Source: Schistocephalus solidus (Eukaryota; Platyhelminthes; Cestoda; Diphyllobothriidea; Diphyllobothriidae). From it: DNA of 64,000 bases. This document shows, piece after piece, positions 11,143 through 20,671 of this stretch (the stretch's first letter is position 1; every line of letters begins with the position of its first letter). The notes beneath the pieces were generated by a model. That model was not told the DNA's origin. It saw only the letters and a list, made by a program, of their open reading frames with translations, and did no database searches. A program made the position numbers and the translations under genes. The stretch is from NCBI GenBank assembly GCA_017591395.1, contig WEDG01004851.1:1-64000 (forward strand), written 5' to 3'.

Positions 11143-11580
11143 AATATAATTTGTTCTCTAGCTGGACAGTTTGAAAACCGTTAACACTTTGCTCGTTCTG
11201 ATCCTGGTATTAAGGCTGCAACTGCACGTACGTAATTGCTTTCTGGACATCGGGAATTTTTCTTGTGCCGAAATAACTCACAAAATGACATCAAATTTTA
11301 ATTTGTTTATCACCTTAGTCGACTTGATTAAAAAGCCTCTACGCCAATACAAACTGACAACCGCTCAGTGAATCATAAGTGCAAAACCCCTTGAAGATCT
11401 GAAGTTATCCAGGACCTTTGACCTCTTCAAACGGCTGCGTCGTTCCTTAATATTCTTCCTATCTTTTATTAATTTTTGAAGCGGTTTTTAACATGTAGGC
11501 GGATGTATTGCTCATATTGTTCCTATTGCGGCGTCGTTGGAATTCCGTTTGAAATTTGCTCGTATCCGAGCTTTTGATTT
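11143..11580 (+). repeat. Family A LINE 5'-UTR segment, solo copy
   Basis: About 400 bp homologous to 13,585-14,000, the region just upstream of ORF1 of family A copy 1. Shared landmarks are CAACTGCACGTACGTA, TTTTTCTYGTGCCGAAAT, ATACAAACTGACAAC and GATCTGAAGTTATCCAGGACC. No ORF1 follows. It begins within a few bases of the 3' end of the preceding family A copy. Confidence 0.75.
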
Positions 11581-12800
11581 TTGGCCAATAATCTGTACCC
11601 GAAGTCAGGACTCAACGAAATAAGTTGTCCTTTGATCACAAATTGTCCGTGTTTATCAGGATCAGCCTATAAGTGTTTATAGACATTGTGATAATCAGGT
11701 ACATAACAATCTATATCCGAATCTTAAAAAATTAGCGAACTCAGCTTTATTCGCATCCTGCCTCCTACGGGCTTCAGAAAACAATCACTCGCCAGGAATG
11801 TTGGTGACATCAGAAAGGAACGGTCAACCACTGGCAAACTCGCTTCAAAGGCTGCACCGTTCTTTGCTTCGTTTTAACATTCGATTCTGAAATCAGTTCA
11901 GAAAAGCAGTTCTTATTTGGCTCAGACAACTATTCGCTTGATAATTTAAGCTGCCCGTTAAAAATTAATGCATCCTCGCAGAGATTTTGCTGGCATAGGC
12001 AACGCAAATGTTCACGACACGACCACGCAAGAAAATTATTCACCGCATCGGCCAGGATTCGAAACACCAACCTCTCGATTAGCGACCGATGCTCTTGACC
12101 GCTCGGCCACGCTTATCCAAAAGAATAAGAGAACACCTCACAGCATAGCAAAACAAAGGGGAAGTCAAGAGCGTAAAAAGTATCATCCTTGCACATCTTG
12201 TTGACACCGGACATAGTGTGGACCCCAGCGAGGCTTTCCATGTAACTTATAAGGTCCCACCAACCTACCAAAGCCATTGAGTCAACGTATACTAGCAGCA
12301 GCAGAAATGAATGCCATTAGGTTAAAGAAGCCGGTCTTGTGCGCACAAAAGAACCTCGTTCAAGCTCCACGCTTAGCTTGGCCAACGGCCGCTTAACTGC
12401 ATGCAATCTCCCGCGCCATCTCTGTCCTTCCCCTTCCCCTGGAACGGCTCTACCAAACACTAACTGCCGCTTATCATACTGTTTCTTATCACACTGTTTC
12501 TTATTATCCTCACTCTATACACACCTCTGAGACAACCCACACAAACGGACGAATATAAGTGATTTCATGTTTTAAATTTCTACTTCTTTCCAACGTTTCC
12601 CTATACCTGTACTGGCCTGAAGAGAAGTTATAAAAAGCAACGTGTATGCTAGCCAATTCGTATTTGAACAGTATAATTCTCCAAAAAAATGATCCCTACC
12701 ACCTTTGTAAACCATTTTCGATTCCATGTGACAAAAAATAACCAGAAATACCCAAGTCAATCTCAGCAGACCGAGAATAACCACCAAACAGCAACATTGA
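11581..12800. other. Intergenic/repeat debris with no recognised gene
   Basis: No supported coding region. A tRNA-like sequence lies at 12,045-12,118 (minus). The open frames at 11,968-12,204 and 12,339-12,530 (plus) and 12,572-13,006 (minus) have no motif I recognise. Confidence 0.5.
12045..12118 (-). pseudogene. tRNA-Ser(GCU)-like sequence
   Basis: The minus strand reads a box-A-like GTGGCCGAGCGGTCAAGAGC, a loop TCGCTAA (anticodon GCT) and a box-B-like TTTCGAATCC. The T-stem pairs poorly and the anticodon stem has a mismatch, so a functional tRNA is doubtful. It could be a tRNA pseudogene or a SINE head. Confidence 0.5.
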
Positions 12801-12839
12801 AAAAGCAATGCGTTACTGATACTTACCAAAGGTAAGCTA

Positions 12840-13480
12840 AACAGTGAAAGGCTGGCACACTGTGATGGATGCCGAGGACTCACAACCCGAATTTTGAGAT
12901 AAGTAGGAGAGCTCGATCTCCTCTCCGAAATAAAAGCAGTGCTCATCAAACATAGCAGAATTAAATGGCCAGAACACGATGCAAAAGAGCTGAAGAACAT
13001 CAGCAAGCTAGACTATAATAAAAGACAGGAAATTGTAAAGGTTGATAGACACAATATAAGGCGAAACAAAAATAGAAAAAGAACGACCTCATTAGAACAA
13101 ATCTCTGACTCAGTAAGAATGCAGAGGACCAGAAAGAAATTAAGCAATGAGGAAATTATTTCTTGCATATCCCCAGGTTCGGGAAGTCTGGTGCACATAG
13201 AATCTGGCTGCACAAAAGTAAATCAGCAATCGACGGTCTCTCAAAAATCGACAAACAGTAACCGTAAGGTATATTAAACGCCACGAAAGAGCAACAGCAG
13301 CATGCTTTATACATGTCCATTGAACTATAATGGAACAGGTCATGGTAGCCAGCAAACTAATCGACAGACCCGGATGCCACAAACCCGAATTCAGGCTTCC
13401 CGGGCGCTATTCAAGCAATCGCAGTGTCAGAAAAACTTACGCTGTTTGAAATATCAATAAATAAAATAATAAATAAATAG
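12840..13480 (+). pseudogene. LINE ORF1-like fragment (CDGC motif, charged helical segment)
   Basis: The plus frame reads LAHCDGCRGL, then a leucine/charged helical stretch (GELDLLSEIKAVL). It continues in the open frame 12,939-13,277, which is rich in Lys/Arg/Ser. The CxGC followed by a coiled coil resembles family A (CVGC) and B (CMGC) ORF1. One stop interrupts it near 12,900. An A/T-rich tail (AATAAATAAAATAATAAATAAA) lies near 13,455-13,480. The family assignment is tentative. Confidence 0.4.
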
Positions 13481-14055
13481 TATATTTAAGGCCCAAAAAG
13501 CCCCACCATTTCAATAGACATTTCGTAAAATCAATTAATAGGCTCACCGATGAAGACCAATTTTAAGGTCGTGTGCAAATAACCACCAATTTTTTGTTCT
13601 CCAACTTGGACAATTTGAACTCCGTTAGCACTTCACTAGGACTGTTCCGGACAATACTGTTTCAACTGCACGTACGTACTTGCTTCCTGCTCATCTGGAA
13701 TTTTTCTCGTGCCGAAATTCCTCAAAAAACGGCATCAAATCGGAATTTGTTTATCATCTTATTCAAGTTGACTATGCAGCCTATGCACTAATACAAACTG
13801 ACAACAACTTAGGAAACCAAACGTGTACAGCCTCGAGAAGATCTGAAGTTATCCAGGACCTTCGACATCTCCAAACGGCTGAGTCGTTCCTGCATATTTT
13901 TTATATAATTTACCGTTTTTTTAAAGCTTTTTGAACGACAAGGCGTTTTTTTGCTCATATTGCTGCAAATACTCGCCATATTCCAAACCCAGTTGGAATA
14001 TTTCGTTATACGCCCAAAAGAGAACATACGCATACACAGTGTTTTTTTTATACTC

Positions 14056-14988
14056 ATGGACTCAAAGCAATTGTTTGCTTGCAGCATAACCAGTAATGAC
14101 ACTTCCTTTAAAGGAAAGCCTGTTGAGCTGGCTTCGGCATCCATGACTGGCCCTCGATCAGTTTACTCTTACAACCAAGGACCAGCAAAGCGCGCAAAAA
14201 GCGTAATGGCAGCCAAATCCGTCGGCTACGAGGACGAATCTTGTGTGGGATGTTCTTATATTCTACTAAGAGTTCAAAAACTGGAAGATGAGCTTGCAGA
14301 CTTAAGGAAGCTTTTGCAAGATAACAATACTCGACGAAATACGGTAAAAAATATTACAGTTAAAAAGTCAGTGACCATAGCACATACAGTACCAAAAACA
14401 ACAACTTTTAACAACTCACAAAGTTCGGACGTGAATACCCATGACGACCGGATAACAGGAACACAATCCCTGAATCCTAAGGACGACGACCAAAACGAAT
14501 CACAAATCACATCCTCCCATCTTTGGTGCTCTAACAAGCCCGTAGTGGCATCCCAAGGAACAAACCCGCGGCAATCTGCAATGGGGAAACACCAAAACAC
14601 CACCAAATTGGATAACGTTTCGACTTCAGTCTCAACTTCTGCCGGCTATCCCAGCAGTTCTAAAGAATCTTCAGCTGAGAGAGAAGAAACCAATGAGTGG
14701 CAAGATAAAATTGGAAAAAAACATAACACGGCTATTAAGTTTAAAAAGATCACAATAAATCCATCTGGTCACTCAAATGAAAATATGGTCAGCATTGTCT
14801 TGAAAGACGCCCTGGACCGAGAGAACTGCGTTGTTATCCAGGGCCTACCTGAATCAAATGCTAACACCTCAAAGGAAAGGATATCCGCTGATCTTGCTTT
14901 GTTTCAGCACCTGCTGAACGATAAACTTCATTTCGGAAGAGAAGATAACCGTTCGAGCAGCCTTCAGGATAGGAAAAAAAGATATTGA
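14056..14988 (+). CDS. Family A LINE ORF1 protein, N-terminal part (frameshifted after 14,975)
   Basis: The ATG at 14,056 (MDSKQLF) is preferred over the in-frame upstream 13,951, because the upstream residues lie in conserved 5'-UTR sequence. There is a YEDESCVGC motif near 14,226-14,252, followed by a coiled coil (VQKLEDELADLRKLL) and a Ser/Thr/Asn-rich linker. A region with VIQGLPESN (about 14,830) precedes the C-terminal RNA-binding domain. After a shift near 14,975 the C-terminal domain continues in another frame to about 15,270 (KIVLENQEEAQLLLSRK; AGENSLII). Role by family: RNA-binding chaperone of the LINE RNP. Whether the CxGC pair binds zinc is not known from sequence. Confidence 0.7.
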   Translation: MDSKQLFACSITSNDTSFKGKPVELASASMTGPRSVYSYNQGPAKRAKSVMAAKSVGYEDESCVGCSYILLRVQKLEDELADLRKLLQDNNTRRNTVKNITVKKSVTIAHTVPKTTTFNNSQSSDVNTHDDRITGTQSLNPKDDDQNESQITSSHLWCSNKPVVASQGTNPRQSAMGKHQNTTKLDNVSTSVSTSAGYPSSSKESSAEREETNEWQDKIGKKHNTAIKFKKITINPSGHSNENMVSIVLKDALDRENCVVIQGLPESNANTSKERISADLALFQHLLNDKLHFGREDNRSSSLQDRKKRY

Positions 14989-15281
14989 ACAGTCAGAAAC
15001 TGTGAGACCACAGCCTATCAAAATCGTCTTGGAAAACCAGGAAGAGGCTCAGCTACTTCTCTCGAGAAAAACCAACCTTCGAAACTCTCATAAGCAGGTT
15101 TTTTTCAGCCGGACTACTCTCCTGCAGAAAGTCTGAAACACAGCGAATTAGTGATAGAAATGAAGAGGAGACTTGCAGCTGGAGAGAACAGTTTGATTAT
15201 TAGCAAGGGACGTGTGATACAGAGAAAAGCAGCATTAATCTGGAACCAGCCAAAGCTAATGATGGCAATGACACAGTAGTA

Positions 15282-16070
15282 TTGGCACACTCGAGACAAA
15301 CAGAATTTGGCAGGGCCGTGTGCCGCCAACTTAAATTTCTGTATACCAACGCCCAAAGTCTGCTTTCGAAGCTCGACAAACTGAGAATTCAGGTAGCCAT
15401 TCTGTCTCCCGATATTAAAGCAATCACAGAAACATGGCTGTCACAGAACATCAGCGATTGCGAAGTAGCCTTATCCGGGTACCAGCTGTTCAGGAGAGAC
15501 CACACTCACCGCCAGGGTGGAGGAGTTGCGATGTTTGTTAAAAGCAATTTTACAGTGTGTGAAATGACATAGAAGATTAACAATGGTATTGAGGCTATTT
15601 GGCTGAAAATAAAGACGCGGGGATCGCAGTCCCTTGAAGTCATGATTCTCTACCGACCACCGGGGACAGACACTGACGCTGATACTTGTTTGTTAGAGAA
15701 CATAAAGGAGATTGGTAGTCGACCTGATGTTGTTCTAATGGGGGACTTCAATGCACCCAGCATTCGATGGAACGATCTGCTGGCGCAGTGCTCAAAGTTG
15801 TCCTTCGATCACCGTCTGCTTAAGTCAACACTTGAAGCTCTTCTCACACAACATGTATTTTTTCCAACAAGAGCGCGTGGAGGACAACAGGCTAGTTGTT
15901 TAGATCTCGTCTTCTTTAAAGATCCTGACAGTATAAATGAGGTTCACTACCTACCTCCACTTGGTCGAAGTGATCATGCAGTAATTTCATGGGAGTATGG
16001 TTTATATTCGGTGCCACCTGCAATGAATGAAACCAGGCCCAATCTATGGCGGGGAGACTTTGCAAGATGA
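15282..16070 (+). pseudogene. Family A LINE ORF2, endonuclease domain only
   Basis: APE-type endonuclease with TNAQSLLSKLDKL, ITETWLS, a glycine-rich QGGGVAMFV, LYRPPG, MGDFNAPSIRW and GRSDHAVISW. A stop at 15,570-15,572 interrupts the frame. A one-base loss at about 16,057 relative to copy 2 creates the terminal stop. No RT follows, because an inverted element begins at about 16,086. Confidence 0.8.
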
Positions 16071-16085
16071 GAGCTGAGGCAGCAC

Positions 16086-19000
16086 GAATGTAACGGATCT
16101 GATATTCTTCACCAGCAGGTATGTCGGCGAGCGGCTGTTCGCTATCGACTGAGAAATAAGCCGATTGAGGTCTGCAGAGCCAGTAATATTGCCCTCAGCA
16201 TGAAGACCGGCACAGGATTCAGAGTCCGTGAACGCCATCAGAACCGAAGAGCGCTTCAGCAGAGTCAGCACCCAAAAGTTTTGGAAGGTGTCCTGAATGT
16301 AGAAAACTAGTGACAGTTCGCGTAAGCAAGGGATAGCTTTGCTGAATTTTGATACTTCTAGGTAGCTTATTCCAGATTGCTATAGCGTTTACCGAAAAAA
16401 ACTGTCGGTATCTAACTGTGCGTGCCAAAGGAAGAAATAAAAATACATCTCGATGACTGGTGCGCCGAGAGTGGTCGAGGTGCCTCAGAGATGTAAGGGG
16501 GTTAAATGTACGACTGTTTAGTAGTTTAAACAGTAAAAATACTCCCTTCTGTAATCTGCGAAGCCACAGCGGGTCAAGGCTTGTAAGCTAACAGCGTTGG
16601 TGGTAGGATAGGTTTCGGTGATCTGAATAGAAAACTCTTTTTTTTGTAAAGAAGTGCTGGACTGATTCTATCTTCTTTTGTTCACTAGCGTGCAGAAGAC
16701 TAAATAGAAACGAGCAGTATTCCAGACTAGGCCTGACATACATTTTATAGAGGTTGATTCTAATTTTGACGGTTTTAAAATTTCTGAGAATAAACCCAGT
16801 AGTTTGGCGTGCTTTCGAGACAATCAGGGTGCAGTGCTCTGACAGATTAAGACAACTAGAGTATGATATGCCCAGATCCTTTATAACTACGGGCACGTTT
16901 AGATCGTGACCGTCTATGCTTTGGTGGGGCTGATGGTTGTCGCCAATAACCATAACGGAGCACTTTTGCCAAGAAAGTGAGAGGCGCCATATGCGACACC
17001 ACTGAGCGAAGGCCTGAAGATCATTTTTTTAGGACCTCAAGCACGATGTTGCGATCAACCGGTTTATATCGGTAGGCAACTTTTAAATCGTCAGCGTACA
17101 TAAAGGGCCTACCATACTGAAAACAATCAGGAACATCGTTGACAAAGAGGCAAAATAGAAGCGGGCCGAGCACGCTGCCCTGAATAACTCCGCTCCTCAC
17201 ATGCGTGGGGTTGGAGATAACATCAGAAATTTAAACCCGTTGTGCGCGAGCATTAAAATAGGAAAATATTAAGTTCAGAAGCTTGTTACCTATGCCAAAG
17301 GAGGCAAGTTTCAGCAGAAGGAGATCATGGTCAACACGATCAAAAGCCTTAGTGAAATCGAAGTAAACGGTGTAAATTGCTAAACCGCTGTCTCAAGATT
17401 GTAGCACATGATCAAAGAAAGAGAGCTGGCAAGTGTCACAATATATTTTTTCGAGAAAACCATTCTGAGCCACATTAAGTAGGTTATTCTCTGTTAGGTG
17501 ACACATCATCTTGTCTTTGATCAAAGGTTTCGAAAGATCTTCAAGACTATTGGTAGTGTATTTATTGGTCTAAAGTCGTCAAATGACGTAGGTCGGCCAT
17601 GTTTCGGAATATGCAGTATGTGCGATTCCTTCCATAAATAGGGAAAGTTTCACTTTCAAGAGCAAGATTAAATATCTTATACAGAAGGGACGGAAAAATA
17701 TCGTTCGCATCCACCTTTAGAACGCTGACCGGGACGCCATCTGGTCCTGGACTGTAAGATTGACGAAAATGCCGAATGGCTACGGTCACGTCCCAGAGGG
17801 TAAAAGTTATGGTTTCGAGGACGTTACCAGTCCAAACCCGGATGTTAGGAAAGGGGGCGACGGTATGTTCACTAAACGTTCTAGACAAGAAAGCATTGAA
17901 GCTATCAGCAGTCAACTTAGCGTCAGCTATTGGGTTTCCTAAGGCATCTCGAAGTACCGGGTGCTGCGTTTTTCTCTGCGCTTTTACTGTGCGCGAAAAG
18001 AGCTTCGCAACATTTAACGAAGGGTTTTTGGCAAAGGTAACCTCATTGACTTGTCGTTTTTCATCAGACAGCCTCTTAGCCTCTTCAAAGATTTGCTGGA
18101 TCAAGGGCAGGACGGAGGTGTCGTTTTGTAGATGAAAACGACGGGAGAGTCTATGCAGTCTACGGCGGAATGATAAAGGGAGGTAGACTTCATCCTTGAC
18201 ATTAATTATTTTCTTACGGGGAACAAAACGAGAAATGAGTGGACCTAGAACTTTGTAAAAAGTATCAGTACAAACATTCACATCCGAACATACAAAGAAG
18301 TTAGTCCAGTCGTGGGAATTTAGGTGTGTTAGCAATTCCCTCATATTTGCTGATCTGAAATCACGGAAAAAGCTATATGTTTTGGAAAACGTTTCAGCAG
18401 CCTCTAGTTCTAGTGTAGAAAGAACTATAGTATGATCAGAATTCCCAAGTGGATTTAAAGGTGACACTGACGATGGCTGACAAACTCTACAAAAAATAAG
18501 ATCAAGTATGTTTGATCCTCGGGTGGGAAAATCAACCACCTGGTCCCGCATGCCTATATCTATGGCCTCAAGTAGGTCTTCGAACTTTGCAGGACCGGAA
18601 GTTGGAAACAAGTGAACTTCAGGAAGATTGAACTCACCTGCAATCAAGCAGTACTTCAGATTTAAGTCAGCTGCAGCGTGAAATGCCAGCGAGAGACAAA
18701 GATAGTAATCCTCGCTGGCATTGGATGGGTGATAGACACTACCAACGAGTAAAGAGTAGAACTTTTAGAAACTACTCTTTTAGAACTACTCGGAGCCAAC
18801 TGCTCTCCTCTACCGCGTTAAATTGGCGATAGTCCAATGGAAAAAATGTAAGTGGTTGCCTAACATAGATACAGCTTCCTCCGCACGGCCCTCGTGTCGA
18901 TCATTCCGAATGTAAGCGTAGCCTAGAATAGAGAGTTCGGAGTCGGATATACAGGGTGTTGCCCATGTCTCTGTAACTATTACAATGTCGGGGCGGTGGA

Positions 19001-20340
19001 CGAACACCAGAGTCTGGAGCAAAGGCATCTAATTAAGTAGAGAGCTGGCATTGAGGATGATTAGTTTAAGCGGGCACGTTTTTGGTTTCTGAAACGGGAC
19101 AGTTAGGCTGTCAGGGTGACTGCCTTCGGCCAGAGAAATGCTCTTGTCACTTGAACTATCTGTCCATCCCTTATTTTAAGATTTGCCTCGCCATTGGTCT
19201 TTTGTGTTTTCAGTTCTATTATTAGCTGTCGCATTTTCATTCGCTCTTTCAACCCATATTCCGTTTGAAAAAACACTTCAGAATGAGGACCCCGCATGGT
19301 TGATTTTCTCTCTGCTTCGTTCTCCAAGATGATTTTAAGAGGTCTTGGTCGAGGATTTGAATCGGGTGTAGACAGAGCCTTCCCTATTCTATATGCCTTG
19401 AGAATATTAATGGACTCGCCGTCCGTCAGCAGCGTTTTGCATACAATTGAAGGAGTTCCAAGTCAGGTTTTACTCGCTCCTTTGGAATAATTGAAGCTGA
19501 CGCCGGGACACCTTTAATGACTGCATTCAGTTTTCGACTCAATCTAGGGCCCGTTTGTAACTCCGATCTTTCAGCTGAGTGAGTACTGGTAACCAGCGCA
19601 CTTTGCCTGATAGGTCTAGATTAGCCGGGTGTTGGGCAGGCTGGAGCCAAATCTCTGCACTACTTGTTCTTCTTAGACCTTTCTTCTTTGGCTTTACAAT
19701 TTCGTCAACCTCTACAACAGCGCATGTTGGTGCAACGTCTACCAGTGATGAAGCGATGGGCGTTAAAGCCAGATTAGTGCTGATGCTACCCGAACAAAGT
19801 ACCGGTGGAGTGGCGCAAGGACTAGATGGGGCTCTCTTCGGATGTAGCGAAAATTCCTCTGGTTTACTGGGTCCAGCAATCGCGATATGTTTAATGTGAC
19901 TTTTATCTAAGCTTGAAGAAGCTATATATGAATACGAATTTTGCTTTGTGGTAGGTTTATTACGAACAGGAGCTTTTTTAGCAGTTGGACAAGATATAGA
20001 TTTTTTAAGTTATCTATTTCTTGTCTTGGATTGCTTATTTCCTGCTCCATCCCTGAGAATTTCTGCTGGAGGCTAAAACACCCCATACATGTTTCGTCTT
20101 CGTAAGCTACATTAGTTAAGCTTACTGAAATTTTACCCCGTTTAGCGGGAGGTGAACAATTAGCAGAATAACGATAGTTACAATTGTTTTCTGCTTGTCC
20201 ATTAAATTGCTTAACAAGATCCCCTGCCAATATGGCCGAGTGGGTAGAGGCGCCGATAGACGGTCCCAAGCAGCTTGGTCGTGGACAAATTTTTTGTGAC
20301 AATAAACTTATGGAACTTGAATTTTGCATGTTATAATTGC
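16086..20340 (-). mobile_element. CR1-like LINE family B copy 2 (ORF1, EN, RT; 3' tail missing)
   Basis: On the minus strand, in element order: ORF1 N-terminal part (20,386-19,922), ORF1 C-terminal part (19,327-19,103), endonuclease (19,028 to about 18,420), linker and RT (to about 16,220). The 3' end lacks the A/T tail seen in copy 1 (2,935) and stops at the junction with family A copy 1. Stops and shifts are present but the element is much better preserved than copy 1. Confidence 0.85.
16219..18647 (-). pseudogene. Family B LINE ORF2: endonuclease C-terminus and reverse transcriptase
   Basis: The open stretch 18,647-17,562 (361 codons) starts inside the endonuclease (AGEFNLPEVHLF, TRGSNILDLIF, NSDHTIV). 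It then runs through a long linker to the first RT motif SPGPDGVPVSVLK (about 17,750). After shifts the RT continues with a YADD active site (17,098-17,087), a QG.VLGPLLF region near 17,180, and the C-terminal LYKMYVRPSLEYCSF and SFLHSGHLP segments. The N-terminal endonuclease part lies in another frame at 19,028-18,810 (IVIVTETW). Non-functional as read. Confidence 0.8.
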
Positions 20341-20386
20341 CACAAAGTGTGAAACCACGGCCTATCAAAATTGTCTTGGACAACAA
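19103..20386 (-). pseudogene. Family B LINE ORF1 (two open segments)
   Basis: The first segment (20,386-19,922) has PPAKRGK, then YEDETCMGC, then a helical segment (MEQEISNPRQEIDNLKNL). The second (19,327-19,103) has VFFQTEYGLKERM, LIIELK and GEANLKIRDGQIVQ, matching the C-terminal RNA-binding domain of CR1-type ORF1. The middle part is frameshifted. The first 46 bases (20,386-20,341) overlap the start of family A copy 2 and are probably a chance extension. Confidence 0.65.
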
Positions 20387-20671
20387 GGAAGAGGCTAAGC
20401 TACTTCTCTCGAGAAAAACAAACCTTCGAAACTCTCATAAACAGGTTTTTATCTCAGCCAGACTACTCTCCAGCAGAACGTCTGAAACGCCGAGAATTAG
20501 TGATAGAAACGAAGAGGAGACTTGCAGCTGGAGAGAACAATCTGGTGATTTACAGGGAACGCGTGATACAGAGAAACGCAACATTGCTCTGGAATCAGCC
20601 AATGCTCATGATGGCATCGGCAAATTAGCATTGACAAACTCGAGAAAAACGGAATTTGGCACTGCTGCACA

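Larger units (their letters stand above)
13585..16085 (+). mobile_element. CR1-like LINE family A copy 1 (5' UTR, ORF1, endonuclease)
   Basis: Contains the 5' UTR (13,585-14,055), ORF1 (14,056 to about 15,270 with a frameshift) and the endonuclease part of ORF2 (about 15,330-16,085). It stops at 16,085, where it meets the 3' side of an inverted family B element; the RT is absent. Its last 1.1 kb (about 14,990-16,085) is repeated in direct orientation at 20,341-21,427. Confidence 0.85.

Noticed and set aside
12572..13006. 144-codon minus-strand hydrophobic open frame
   Set aside because: Antisense to the ORF1-like CDGC frame and without its own motifs; its hydrophobicity follows from A/T-rich sequence.
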